Of a stretch of DNA of 64,000 nt, positions 1 through 8,591 are shown piece after piece. Positions within the stretch are counted from its first letter, which is position 1. Each line of letters opens with the position of its first letter. The notes under the pieces were generated by a model that ran no database searches, was not told where the DNA came from, and saw only the letters and a program-made list of their open reading frames with translations. Source of the stretch: Actinokineospora alba (GTDB lineage Bacteria > Actinomycetota > Actinomycetes > Mycobacteriales > Pseudonocardiaceae); contig NZ_SNXU01000001.1 in NCBI RefSeq assembly GCF_004362515.1, forward strand, positions 6,200,001 to 6,264,000. Reading direction: 5' to 3'. The position numbers and the translations under genes are program-made.

Positions 1-755
1 AGTTCGCGGCCCTGCACCAGTGGATCGAGTTCGGCAACCGGATGCTGACCGGCGTCGTCGGCTTCATCGCCATCGCCGCGTTCTTCCTGGCCTACCTGGA
101 CCGCCCGCACCGCCGCCGCTACCTGCGGCTGGCGCTGATCATGCCGCTCGGCGTGCTCCTGCAGGCGGTCATCGGCGGCGCGACCGTGCGGCTGGACTTG
201 CTGTGGTGGACCGTGGCGGTGCACTTCATGGTCTCGGCCGTGATGGTGTGGCTGGCGGTGCTGCTCGTGCACGCGGTCGACGAGGGTGACGGGCCGCGGG
301 TCGTCCGCGGGCCCGCCGGTCTGCGCGGGCTGCTGACCGCCACGGTGGTCGTGCTCGCCGGGCTGCTCGTGGTCGGCACGATGGTCACCGGCGCGGGCCC
401 GCACGCGGGCGACCCGCAGACGCCGCGGCTGGGGCTGCCGGTGGAGACGCTTGCGCACGTGCACGCCGCGTTCCTGTTCGTCTACCTCGGCATGGTGCTC
501 GCGGTCGGGTTCCTGCTGCACTCGCGCGCGGACCGCTCGCTGTGGCGCCGGTTCTACGCCCTGGTCGCCGTCGTGCTCGCGCAGGGCTCGCTGGGGTTCG
601 TCCAGTTCTGGACCGGTGTGCCGGAGATGCTGGTGTCGCTGCACGTGCTCGGGGCGATGGCGGTCATCGTGGCCACCGCGAGCCTGTGGTGCGCGACCCG
701 CGACTACCCGCGCTCCCCCGCCGAGACGGGCGAGGCACGGGCCGTCGCGGTCTAG
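1..755 (+). CDS. ctaA: Heme A synthase CtaA/COX15, 5'-truncated by window edge
   Basis: This is the C-terminal part (about 250 residues) of a polytopic membrane protein. The reading frame is open from base 3, so the true start lies before the window and the ATG at 42 is internal. The family oxidises the C8 methyl of heme O to give heme A for cytochrome aa3 oxidase. The conserved EFGNR motif comes near the start, and histidines that could bind heme sit in hydrophobic segments (VHFMVS, HVHAAF, LHVLGAM). About six membrane helices remain. ctaB, the preceding enzyme of the pathway, lies 10 kb downstream on the other strand. It converges with the next gene, leaving one base between the stop codons. 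Confidence 0.88.
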   Translation, partial: FAALHQWIEFGNRMLTGVVGFIAIAAFFLAYLDRPHRRRYLRLALIMPLGVLLQAVIGGATVRLDLLWWTVAVHFMVSAVMVWLAVLLVHAVDEGDGPRVVRGPAGLRGLLTATVVVLAGLLVVGTMVTGAGPHAGDPQTPRLGLPVETLAHVHAAFLFVYLGMVLAVGFLLHSRADRSLWRRFYALVAVVLAQGSLGFVQFWTGVPEMLVSLHVLGAMAVIVATASLWCATRDYPRSPAETGEARAVAV

Positions 756-756
756 C

Positions 757-1065
757 TCAGCCTCGGGCCCTGGCGGCCATCTTGCGCCGGTGACCGGCGC
801 CGATCTTGGTGGCCTCGACGGTCTCGCGGTCCCACTCCGAGAGTTCGAGGCCCTCGATCTTCGCGACGAGGGCCTCCCCCGCGGCGGGTCCGGGCACGAT
901 CACGTCGCCCATCGCGCCGTCGTCGCCGACGAGCACGACGCGGGCGCCCTTGCGCCCGATGTTCTGGACAACGGCCCGGCTCGGCTTGCCATGCTCCGCG
1001 ACGAACGCGGTGGCGGCCTTGAGGGCCTGGGCGGGGACCTGGGGTTCGGTGTTCTCGTCAGCCAC
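757..1065 (-). CDS. Small conserved actinobacterial protein of unknown function
   Basis: A 102-residue soluble protein with a GTG start and no signal peptide or membrane segment. The N-terminal half has a helical stretch followed by a GRKGARVVLVGDDG segment; the C-terminus is basic (GHRRKMAARARG). I do not recognise a characterised family and infer no function. Codon use matches the neighbours, and the gene converges tightly on ctaA, which supports its being real. The divergent qor gene starts 74 bases from its start codon, so both promoters must lie in that gap. Confidence 0.6.
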   Translation of the reverse strand: MADENTEPQVPAQALKAATAFVAEHGKPSRAVVQNIGRKGARVVLVGDDGAMGDVIVPGPAAGEALVAKIEGLELSEWDRETVEATKIGAGHRRKMAARARG

Positions 1066-1138
1066 GGACCGAGCTTAGGACCAACCGGGCAGTGAGACCC
1101 GTCCACCGTGAGCGGTTCCACTCGGGCATGCTTGGAAC

Positions 1139-2110
1139 ATGACAAAGGCAGTGGTGGTGACGCGCACCGGTGGCCCCGAAGTACTGACCTACGCGGACCG
1201 GGAGATCCCCACGCCCGGCCCCGGCGAAGCACTCGTCCGGGTGACGGCGGCGGGTGTCAACTACATCGACACCTACCACCGCGAGGGCATCTACACCCTG
1301 CCGCTGCCCTTCGGTCTCGGCCTCGAGGGCGCCGGGACGATCACCGCGGTCGGCGACGACGTGGGCGACCTCGCGGTGGGCGACCGGGTCGCCTGGGCCG
1401 ACGCGCTGGGCAGCTACGCCGAACACGTCCTGGTGAAGGCCACGGCGGCGGTCCGCGTCCCCGACGGTGTCGACGACGAGACCGCGGCGGCCGCGATGCT
1501 GCAGGGACTCACCGCCCACTACCTGGTGACCTCGACCTACCCGGCCCGACCGGTGGACACGGTGCTGGTCCACGCGGCGGCGGGCGGCGTCGGGCTGCTG
1601 CTCGTGCAGCTGGCCAAGGCGCGCGGGGCGCGGGTCATCGGCACGGTGTCCACTTCGGACAAGGAAGCCCTGGCCCGGGAGGCGGGCGCCGACGAGGTGA
1701 TCCGGTACACCGAGGAGGACTTCGCCGCCAGGACACTCGAGCTGACCGACGGGGAAGGCGTGGCCGCGGTGTACGACGGCGTCGGCCGCACGACGTTCGA
1801 CGGCAGCCTGTCGGTGGTGAAGCGGCGCGGGACGATGGCGTTGTTCGGCGCCGCCAGCGGCCCGGTGGCCCCGGTGGACCCGCAGCGGCTCAACAGCGGC
1901 GGCTCCCTGTTCCTGACCCGGCCGAAGCTGGCCGATCACGTTGCCACGGAAGAGGAACTGCGGTGGCGGGCCGATGAGCTGTTCGGCTCGATCGTCGACG
2001 GGAGCCTGAAGGTGCGGATCGGCGGCAGGTATCCGCTCGCCGAGGCCCGGCAGGCCCATGAGGACCTGCAGGGCAGGCGAACCACAGGGAAGCTGCTGCT
2101 CATCCCGTGA
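1139..2110 (+). CDS. qor: NADPH:quinone reductase, medium-chain dehydrogenase family
   Basis: A 323-residue zinc-independent medium-chain dehydrogenase/reductase of the quinone oxidoreductase (QOR) branch. The N-terminal GroES-like fold carries GVNYIDTYHREG, typical of QOR enzymes. The Rossmann nucleotide-binding motif AAGGVGLLLVQLA is near residue 145, and no structural-zinc cysteine cluster is present. It is expected to catalyse NADPH-dependent one-electron reduction of quinones in the cytosol. In mycobacteria a qor gene also lies next to ctaB and tkt, so the neighbourhood supports the assignment. Its 3' end overlaps the convergent hydrolase gene by 11 bases. Confidence 0.85.
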   Translation: MTKAVVVTRTGGPEVLTYADREIPTPGPGEALVRVTAAGVNYIDTYHREGIYTLPLPFGLGLEGAGTITAVGDDVGDLAVGDRVAWADALGSYAEHVLVKATAAVRVPDGVDDETAAAAMLQGLTAHYLVTSTYPARPVDTVLVHAAAGGVGLLLVQLAKARGARVIGTVSTSDKEALAREAGADEVIRYTEEDFAARTLELTDGEGVAAVYDGVGRTTFDGSLSVVKRRGTMALFGAASGPVAPVDPQRLNSGGSLFLTRPKLADHVATEEELRWRADELFGSIVDGSLKVRIGGRYPLAEARQAHEDLQGRRTTGKLLLIP

Positions 2111-3464
2111 TGCCGACGCCCGGGATATGGCTCCACGCCGCGGCCTGGGACCAGGTCAGTGCGGGCCAGTGCGTGCCGCCGGGCCGCGGGTACACCCTGG
2201 AGTCGTAGCTGCCAGGGGTGAACCGCGGGTCGAAGAAGCAGCCGGTGGCGTAAGTGCGGTCGAAAGCCGAGCAGGACTCCGCCACGGATGCCGGGGTCGG
2301 ACGTTGTCCCGTCCGCACCCAAGTGGACAGTGCGGAGATCGCGCTCGCGTAACCCGAGTCGCTCAGCGCGCTGTGCTCGCTTTCGGTGGTGAACGTCTGC
2401 ACCAGATTGTCCCCGGCCACGCTCGCCCGGTAGGCGGACTCGTGCTCCACGAACGCCGTCGGGTCGTTGACCGCGTGCATCGTCAGCACCGGCTCGGTGA
2501 CCCGGCCGGTCAGATCGCTGTCGTAGGACAGGTCGCGGACAGCGGACGGGTCGGCTTGGAACCGCTCCACCCCGCGGTTGAGCGCGGCGTCGTCGTGCGA
2601 GCCGGCGTACTGGACGCCCCTGTTGCCGAACGGGTTCCGGCCGCCCAGGCGGTTGTGCACGATGTCGCGGAAGGTGAAGGTCGCGAAGCTCAGGTGCGAG
2701 GACAGTGTCCGCTCCGGGAGCTTCGTCACGGCCAGGATGTCCGACAGGTTTCGCTGCTGCAGCGGCGTGCGCAGCTGCGACGGCGACTCGATTCCGGTGC
2801 ACTCCTGCAGGCGGGCCCGCAGGCCGCTGCCGGTCATCGTCGAGTCCTTGCGCAGCCCCGTCCACAGTGGATACTGCGGCTCGCTCGGCCGGGGGTGGTT
2901 GGCGCAGTAGTACTGGTAGACCACCCTCAGGTCCACCCGGTAGTCATAGCCGCGGGATCCGCCTGCCAGCACGCCGTTGGTGAGCAGGACGCCGTCGTAA
3001 TCGTGCAGTTCGGCGGCCTTCGCGGCGATGTTTCCGCCCCAGGACTGGCCGTGCAGGATCGTCACATCCGGCTCGCCGAACGCGCTGGTGAACAGCTGAC
3101 GCACGTTCTCGGTGTCCCGCACCGCCATCCGGGTTCCGTAGCCGCCTCGGCGGTAGGACGATCCGGCCCAGGCGTAGCCCTCACGCACCATGACCGACCA
3201 GCGGGTGAGGTCGCCGACGCTGCGGTCCTGGGTGGGCGCGCCAAGGTCCGGCCCGCCGTGCGCGTGCAGCACCAGCGTTCCGTTCCAGTTCGACGGGATC
3301 GCGATGGAGTAGAACGCCCCCGTGCTGTCCTGGCCGCCGTGGCAAGTGGTGTTCGCGGGCAACTCGGCCGGGCAAGCGACCGTCGGCAGAGGTGCGGGGA
3401 TGGGGCTCATGCCCACGGGGCTCATACCCACGACGAGGGCGGTGACCAGCGATGCGGCGTACAT
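2100..3464 (-). CDS. Secreted alpha/beta-hydrolase, peptidase-like
   Basis: A 454-residue exported serine hydrolase. The start was set at 3464 because AGGAGG lies 5 bases upstream; an upstream in-frame start would add a charged stretch before the signal peptide. Residues 1-30 form a signal peptide (MYAASLVTALVVG). The nucleophile elbow is GQSWGG, the oxyanion region is HAHGGPD, and the C-terminal half has TEPVLTMHAVNDPTAF (candidate acid) and TESEHSAL (candidate histidine). The overall form resembles tripeptidyl aminopeptidase-like or prolyl-peptidase-like secreted hydrolases of actinomycetes, but the substrate cannot be told from sequence. The gene stands alone and converges on qor. Confidence 0.7.
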   Translation of the reverse strand: MYAASLVTALVVGMSPVGMSPIPAPLPTVACPAELPANTTCHGGQDSTGAFYSIAIPSNWNGTLVLHAHGGPDLGAPTQDRSVGDLTRWSVMVREGYAWAGSSYRRGGYGTRMAVRDTENVRQLFTSAFGEPDVTILHGQSWGGNIAAKAAELHDYDGVLLTNGVLAGGSRGYDYRVDLRVVYQYYCANHPRPSEPQYPLWTGLRKDSTMTGSGLRARLQECTGIESPSQLRTPLQQRNLSDILAVTKLPERTLSSHLSFATFTFRDIVHNRLGGRNPFGNRGVQYAGSHDDAALNRGVERFQADPSAVRDLSYDSDLTGRVTEPVLTMHAVNDPTAFVEHESAYRASVAGDNLVQTFTTESEHSALSDSGYASAISALSTWVRTGQRPTPASVAESCSAFDRTYATGCFFDPRFTPGSYDSRVYPRPGGTHWPALTWSQAAAWSHIPGVGITG

Positions 3465-3585
3465 GGCGTCCTCCTGTGCGCGTCGTCGCGCTCGAGGTGA
3501 CGCTAGACACACCCAGCGGTGGCCATGGAGGTTGCGTTCATTGAGTTCGCCGCCCTGACGCGGTGCAGGTCGTACAACGCGAAAT

Positions 3586-3610
3586 GCTCGGCTGGGAAAC
3601 CCAGCCGAGC
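3586..3610 (-). terminator. Perfect hairpin 3' of the FKBP gene
   Basis: An 11-bp perfect inverted repeat (GCTCGGCTGGG / CCCAGCCGAGC) with an AAA loop lies 20 bases past the stop of the FKBP lipoprotein gene. No strong T tract follows, as is common in actinobacterial terminators. Confidence 0.6.
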
Positions 3611-3630
3611 GTCTCGTCAGTGGAGGTGGG

Positions 3631-4221
3631 TCAGCTGACCTGAACCGCGTCGATCACGAAGACGAGGGTCTCGTTCGGCTCGATGCCGTTGCCGCCCTGG
3701 CCGTAGCCCTTGTCCGGGGGAACGACCAGGAGCCTGCGGCCGCCCTGCTTGATGCCGACCAGGCCCTCGTTCCAGCCGTCGATGACCGAGGCCTCGCCGA
3801 CGCCCTGCAGCGGGAAGGGCTGGTTGCGTTTCCAGGACGAGTCCTTCTCGGTCTTGTTCGACCAGGTCACCAGGAGGTAGTGGGTCAGCATGTCGCTGCC
3901 CTTCACGACCTCCTTGCCCGTGCCCGGCGTCAAGTCCTTGACGATGAGCTTCTTGGGCGGGGCGCAGGTGGTGGGAATGGTGATCTCGGGCTTCGAGTTC
4001 GCCGCGCCGGTGACCTTGATGTCGTCGGCGGTGCACTCGGCGCCGGTGGAGGCGGCCTCGCTGGTCGGGGCGGAGGACTCGCTGGTCTTGGTGGGCTGCT
4101 GGGCCGCGGCCGGGGTGCTCGGGCCACTCGGCGGCTGGGTGGAGGCCTGCTCCGACGGGGCGCAAGCCGTCAGGCCCACCGCCACCGCCGCCGCGATCAT
4201 GATCTTGCCGACGTTCTGCAT
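3631..4221 (-). CDS. FKBP-type peptidyl-prolyl isomerase, lipoprotein
   Basis: A 196-residue lipoprotein. The start at 4221 places a short hydrophobic signal before a lipobox ending LTAC (Cys about residue 18); the longer frame to 4305 would bury the signal. A Ser/Thr/Pro/Ala-rich linker (residues 19-55) precedes a single FKBP domain containing GTGKEVVKGSDMLTHYLL, a Trp of the binding pocket in VIDGWNEGLVGIKQGGRR, and the C-terminal LVFVIDAVQV. The family catalyses cis-trans isomerisation of X-Pro bonds, here presumably on the outer face of the membrane. An actinobacterial extracytoplasmic folding role is inferred. A clear hairpin follows the stop. Confidence 0.85.
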   Translation of the reverse strand: MQNVGKIMIAAAVAVGLTACAPSEQASTQPPSGPSTPAAAQQPTKTSESSAPTSEAASTGAECTADDIKVTGAANSKPEITIPTTCAPPKKLIVKDLTPGTGKEVVKGSDMLTHYLLVTWSNKTEKDSSWKRNQPFPLQGVGEASVIDGWNEGLVGIKQGGRRLLVVPPDKGYGQGGNGIEPNETLVFVIDAVQVS

Positions 4222-4397
4222 GGTCAGCGAGTCTAGAAAAGGCCATCCGAGGGGCCGCACCCGGTCTGCCCGAAGGTGAATACTCACCCGATTTTCGCAA
4301 TCCACGGGCAGGCGATCACGCGTAAAGTGACTCCGCGCGCCTGATCGGATACTGACCGCGTTCGTCCGTTCGGGTGCGCCCCAAGGAGGTGACCACC

Positions 4398-5402
4398 GTG
4401 CCCGCGGATGCCGAGGGCCTCCGCACCCACCCGATCCAGGAGCTCTTCTGGACCCGAACGGGCCTGCTGCTCCTGATCCTGCTCGTGGTGTCGGGAACGT
4501 CGATGTGGACTTCGAGCGGTCTCGACCCGGGTACGGCCAAGAATCTACTCGCCGCGCTCGGCACCGGGACCATGGTGTCCGCCGTCGTCGGGTTCGGCCA
4601 GACGCTGATCACCGCCACGGCCGCCCAGCGGGCGATGGTGACGCCGGTGATCGAGGAGAGCAGGCGCGCGCTTCGCGAGTTGTCCGCGGAGTACCGGGCC
4701 CTCAACCAGGAGTTCTTCCCCACCCACGTCTTCGAGGCGACCACCGACCCCGACCCGACGTTCAACGCCCTGATGATGCGCGACCTCAAGGACACCAGGC
4801 AGTTCTGCTTCCGCGGCTTCTCGGGCCGCCACGCCGCGGTCCGCCTGCTGCACTCCCACGCCGAGTGGGAAGTGCGGGCCGTCGTGGCCGATCCCCGGGA
4901 GCGGACGGCGATCAGCGGCCGCGCCCGGCACCTGGTGCGCAACGCCGGGGTCGACGCGGACTACGAGAAAATCCAGGCCACGCTGCACGAGGAGATCCGC
5001 ATCGGGCTCGTCGGCCTCTACCTGGCCCGCGCCCGGTGTTCGGTGATCGACGTGACCGTCATCGCCGATCCCCCGCTGGACCGCCTGGAGCTGTTCGACG
5101 ACAGCGTCTGGATCACTCTCTACAGCGACGTCGCCGGCGTCGCCTCGCTCTACCCGCGGACCCTGCGCTTCTCCGAGGGGTCGTTCATCTATTCCATGGA
5201 ACGCGCCGATTTCGCGCGGCTGCGCGGCGCCCGCGACGCGGGGCGGTTCCAGATCACCCCGGACACCACCCGGGCGGAGTTCCTGGCGCACTTCGAACGG
5301 GTCACCGGCGCCGCGCTCACCGAGAAGCGGTTCCGTGAACTGGAAGCCAAGTTCCACGCCTTCCGCCATGACTTCTCCGCCAAAGCCGAACTGGAGGCCT
5401 GA
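4398..5402 (+). CDS. Two-TM membrane protein with unassigned cytoplasmic domain
   Basis: A 334-residue protein. The GTG at 4398 was chosen because AAGGAGGT ends 7 bases before it. Two membrane helices (about residues 18-38 and 50-75) are followed by a roughly 255-residue soluble domain. That domain contains QFCFRGFSGRHAAVRLL, an alternating strand/helix pattern, and IDVTVIADPPLDRLELFDD, then SFIYSMERADFARLRGARD. I do not recognise a named family; the FRG and strand layout vaguely recalls phospholipase-D-like folds, which is only an impression. The cupin-like gene starts 5 bases after the stop, and an HD-domain gene follows, suggesting one functional unit. Confidence 0.6.
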   Translation: MPADAEGLRTHPIQELFWTRTGLLLLILLVVSGTSMWTSSGLDPGTAKNLLAALGTGTMVSAVVGFGQTLITATAAQRAMVTPVIEESRRALRELSAEYRALNQEFFPTHVFEATTDPDPTFNALMMRDLKDTRQFCFRGFSGRHAAVRLLHSHAEWEVRAVVADPRERTAISGRARHLVRNAGVDADYEKIQATLHEEIRIGLVGLYLARARCSVIDVTVIADPPLDRLELFDDSVWITLYSDVAGVASLYPRTLRFSEGSFIYSMERADFARLRGARDAGRFQITPDTTRAEFLAHFERVTGAALTEKRFRELEAKFHAFRHDFSAKAELEA

Positions 5403-5407
5403 TCCCG

Positions 5408-6028
5408 TTGTCGACCGCGCTGTCCGAGCTCGCCGACCGGATGCGCACCACACCCGCGCGCCGCTGGTCCGCCGTGCACGACTGCTTCGGGTCCTGGGTG
5501 GACGGTCCGACGCTGCGATCCGTTCTGCGCCAACACCTGCTGAGCCTGGGGCCGGACAAGGCGGCGGCCCTGATCGGCCGCTCCCGGGAGACCACGACGC
5601 ATTTCGCCTGGTGCCTGCGTGACCGGGAGGCCGAGCCGTTCACGTTCTGGCTGCACGAGTACAAACCGCAGAGCGACTGGCGGCCCGGCTACGCCGACTC
5701 CGTGCACAACCACCGGTACCACTTCTGCACGGTCATCCTGCGCGGCGGCTACCTCCACGAGCGCTACGCCACCACGATCGACCCGGACACCGGCCTGATC
5801 TCGGCGGCGACCCTGCTCCGCCGCACCGAATGCGGTGTGGGCGAGTCCGGTTTCCTGCTCGCCGACGAGTTCCACCGCATCCCCAGCGCGGCCGACCAGA
5901 CGATGACGTTCCTGGTGAAATCCCGGCCCGTGAGCGCCGCCAGCCTCTCGTTCGACCCGGCCACCAAGATCGGCCACCGGCACGTCCCCGTCGAATCCCG
6001 ACTTGAGGAGCTGACCAGCAGGATCTAA
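5408..6028 (+). CDS. Cupin-like metalloprotein (cysteine-dioxygenase-like)
   Basis: A 206-residue soluble protein. A TTG start at 5408 follows GGAGG by 10 bases and only 5 bases separate it from the upstream stop, so the two genes are probably coupled. The core matches a cupin pattern: GYADSVHNHRYHFCTVILRGG holds closely spaced histidines that could bind a metal, and a second histidine lies in LLADEFHRIPSA. This arrangement recalls cysteine dioxygenase and related thiol dioxygenases, but the family usually ends differently and the substrate is unknown. The N-terminal 65 residues are helical and could be a separate binding region. Confidence 0.55.
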   Translation: MSTALSELADRMRTTPARRWSAVHDCFGSWVDGPTLRSVLRQHLLSLGPDKAAALIGRSRETTTHFAWCLRDREAEPFTFWLHEYKPQSDWRPGYADSVHNHRYHFCTVILRGGYLHERYATTIDPDTGLISAATLLRRTECGVGESGFLLADEFHRIPSAADQTMTFLVKSRPVSAASLSFDPATKIGHRHVPVESRLEELTSRI

Positions 6029-6079
6029 AACCACTTACCATCAGCCCCACCCGATTCCACACCGCTCGGGAGGGGTTCG

Positions 6080-6739
6080 ATGTCCACGCCAGTTCTGTCC
6101 ACCGAAACCGTCGGCGCCGCCGCGATCGCGCAGGTCAGCCGCCGGGTCCAAGTGCTGTGCAAGCGCTACGCCGACCGGCTGCCGTTCCACGGCTGGCACC
6201 ATGTCAGCTTCGTGCGCGACAAGGCCGTCGAGTTCGCCTCGCTCAACGGCTCCGACGTGGCTGTCGTGGAGACGGCCGCGCTGGTCCACGACGTCAACTA
6301 CCTCGTCCGGCGGAACTCCTTCGCCGCGGCGGGAAGCGGGCTGCGCAGGCGCATCCTCGCCGACGCGGGCATCGGCACGGCCACGATCGACTGGATCGAC
6401 GCGCTCGTCGACGAGGCGGAGATGCGCACCCGGCACCGGGACATCTCGCTGGAAGCCCAGGCGCTCAGCGACGCCGACACCCTGTTCAAGGCGCTGCCGG
6501 TGACCCCGGTCGTGTTGGCGCACAAGTACTTGGCGGAGAACGGCGTCAGCCTGCGCGAGCTGGCGGACAAAATCGTCGGCGAACAACGCGACGTGCACGA
6601 CGAGGGCTTCTACTTCTACTCCCCCGCCGCCGCCGCGAGCTACTCGCGGTGGGCCACGGCGAACCTCGAACTGTGGTCCTGCATCAAGGAGTCGCTGAAC
6701 GACCCGACCGTCGAACGGCTACTCAGCGCGGTCGGGTGA
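6080..6739 (+). CDS. HD-domain phosphohydrolase-like protein
   Basis: A 219-residue protein with a GGGAGGGG ribosome site. The HD-superfamily metal ligands are visible: the HGWHHVSFVRD stretch supplies the first histidines, ALVHDVNYL gives the HD pair (near residue 75), and a later acidic residue occurs in ALSDADTLF. Such proteins hydrolyse phosphoester bonds of nucleotides or related metabolites using a divalent metal. It lies 51 bases after the cupin-like gene on the same strand. The substrate is not evident. Grouping with the membrane protein and the cupin protein is inferred from spacing only. Confidence 0.7.
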   Translation: MSTPVLSTETVGAAAIAQVSRRVQVLCKRYADRLPFHGWHHVSFVRDKAVEFASLNGSDVAVVETAALVHDVNYLVRRNSFAAAGSGLRRRILADAGIGTATIDWIDALVDEAEMRTRHRDISLEAQALSDADTLFKALPVTPVVLAHKYLAENGVSLRELADKIVGEQRDVHDEGFYFYSPAAAASYSRWATANLELWSCIKESLNDPTVERLLSAVG

Positions 6740-6812
6740 CCCGGCCTGGTTTCAACCGGCGCTGAATGGGAAATCCCTGGTCCGACACGGTTGGTCGGCA
6801 CGGGGAGTGGCC

Positions 6813-7679
6813 ATGCGGATCCTCGGAGATCGGTTGCAGCCGCTGATGGCGGCAGTGGACACCGCGTTGAGCGAGCACACGCTCCGCGCGATCATCACGG
6901 GAGTTCCGAGTCTGCTGCGCCACCCCATCTGGCGCACGACCGACCCGGACCAGGGCAACGGACAGGGTGTCGTGCTGGTACCCGGTTTCGGTGTGGGCGA
7001 ATACAGTCTCGCGCTGACCGCGTCGTGGCTGCGCGCCCGCGGCTACAAGCCCATCGGTGCCCGGATCGGGTTCAACGTCGGCTGCACGACCACGCTCGTC
7101 AACCGGATCCTCCAGCGGATCACCGAACACGCCGACGCCACCGGCGGCCCGGTAGTCCTCATCGGACAGAGCCGCGGCGGCTACCTGGCCCGGCTCGCCG
7201 CGGTCCGCACCCCGGAAATGGTGCGTGGCTTGGTGATGCTCGGCAGCCCGGTGCTCGACCCGCTGGGCGCGAGCCCGAGCGTGCTCAAGGTCGCGAGGTC
7301 ACTGGCCCGGCTCTCCACCTACGGGGTGCCGGGTCTGCTGGACCAGGACTGCTTCGAGGGCGACTGCTACCGGGAGAGCGTCGAAGCGCTGACCATCCCG
7401 CTGCCGCCGAACGTCCCGGCGGTGGCGGTGTACTCCCGATTGGACCGGATAGCTCCTTGGCAACTGTGCCGCGACCCGTACGCCCGCTGCGTCGAGGTGC
7501 GCAGCACCCACACGGGCATGGCGTTCGACCCGGACGTCTACACCGCGATCGAACCGCGGCTGCGCCGGTGGGCCCGGCGGCGGGACACCGGCCGAGCCCG
7601 CGAGGCCGTCAGGGTCGCGGAGACCGCCGAGATCCCGGAGACCGTCGAGGCGATGATCCCGCGGCAGCGGGCGAGCTAG
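6813..7679 (+). CDS. Alpha/beta-fold hydrolase
   Basis: A 288-residue cytosolic alpha/beta hydrolase. The ATG at 6813 is preferred over the GTG at 6807 because GGGGAG lies 5 bases before it. VVLVPGFGVGEYSL is the oxyanion loop, VVLIGQSRGGYLARL is the nucleophile elbow with Ser about residue 115, PAVAVYSRLDRIAPW supplies the candidate acid and VRSTHTGMAF the candidate histidine. The layout is that of esterase/lipase-like enzymes, with no signal peptide. The substrate is unknown. The gene overlaps the convergent acetyltransferase gene by 4 bases. Confidence 0.75.
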   Translation: MRILGDRLQPLMAAVDTALSEHTLRAIITGVPSLLRHPIWRTTDPDQGNGQGVVLVPGFGVGEYSLALTASWLRARGYKPIGARIGFNVGCTTTLVNRILQRITEHADATGGPVVLIGQSRGGYLARLAAVRTPEMVRGLVMLGSPVLDPLGASPSVLKVARSLARLSTYGVPGLLDQDCFEGDCYRESVEALTIPLPPNVPAVAVYSRLDRIAPWQLCRDPYARCVEVRSTHTGMAFDPDVYTAIEPRLRRWARRRDTGRAREAVRVAETAEIPETVEAMIPRQRAS

Positions 7680-8542
7680 GCGTCGCGGCAGTGGTCGCGG
7701 ATCTCGGGACGGGGCCGGAAGCCTGCTGACTTGTAGGTCGCGACGGCGCCGACGTTGGAGCTCGGGGTGCAGACGATCGCGCTCGACGAGCCGAGTTCCC
7801 GGAGCGCGGCCGCCGCGGCGACGGTGATCGCCCTGCCGTGGCCGTGCCCACGATGGTCCCGGTGCACGCCCATCGGCTCGAGCAACCCGGGCTTGCCCGG
7901 ACCGGCCGACCACACCGTCACCGCCGCCACCGCGTCGCCCCGGCCGTCATACGCGACCAGACACCGGGCGTCGGCGTACGGCGACCCGGCCGCCATCGCG
8001 CGCCAGCGATCGTCGGTGAACGTCGACCCGTCGAACGCTGCCCTCTGCACCGCGGTCCGCACGTGCGCCTGCTCCGGCCCGACCACCTCGATCCGCACAC
8101 CTGGGTCCTCCACCGGCTCCGCGAGATCGCGGCGCAGCGGCGTCCACGGCTCGCCCGCGCTCCAGCCGCCCTCGGACAGCAGGTCTTGGACCAGCGCACC
8201 CGCTGGCGCCTCGACGGACACCTTCCCCGCTATCAGGACGCCACGCTCCGGCTCGGTCACGTCATCGACCAGCTGCCGCGCCAGCTCCAAGTCCCGCTGA
8301 GCGTCCGGCGCGATCGTGAGCCGCAACAGGTCGGGACCGTCGAGCAGCCCGACCGCGAGCACCCGTCCGTCGCGGCTCCAGCAGCGAACGGCCGCGGCTG
8401 TCGTCTCCGCGCCGAACCGCCAGAACCAGCCCAGGTCCCCCGGATGCAGCTGCATCGGCGCCCCTTCGTGCTGCCACTCCCGCAGCACGCGCACGGCCTC
8501 GCCCAGCCCGTCGACCCCCGGCGTTCCCAACACAATCCCCAT
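7676..8542 (-). CDS. GNAT-family N-acetyltransferase
   Basis: A 288-residue protein with two GNAT-like halves, similar in plan to mycothiol-synthase-type double-domain enzymes. The C-terminal half carries a clear acetyl-CoA binding motif A, GVHRDHRGHGHGRAI, and a TPSSNVGAVATYKSAGF segment typical of the last strand and helix. The N-terminal half is weaker and probably structural. It is expected to acetylate a small molecule or protein amine; the acceptor is not known. The start is uncertain (ATG 8542 or GTG 8554). It is the last of a run of minus-strand genes that includes gntK. Confidence 0.72.
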   Translation of the reverse strand: MGIVLGTPGVDGLGEAVRVLREWQHEGAPMQLHPGDLGWFWRFGAETTAAAVRCWSRDGRVLAVGLLDGPDLLRLTIAPDAQRDLELARQLVDDVTEPERGVLIAGKVSVEAPAGALVQDLLSEGGWSAGEPWTPLRRDLAEPVEDPGVRIEVVGPEQAHVRTAVQRAAFDGSTFTDDRWRAMAAGSPYADARCLVAYDGRGDAVAAVTVWSAGPGKPGLLEPMGVHRDHRGHGHGRAITVAAAAALRELGSSSAIVCTPSSNVGAVATYKSAGFRPRPEIRDHCRDA

Positions 8543-8591
8543 GCCCGCGATCACACACCAGCGTGCGGGCAGTCCGCACCCGGTTTACCGC

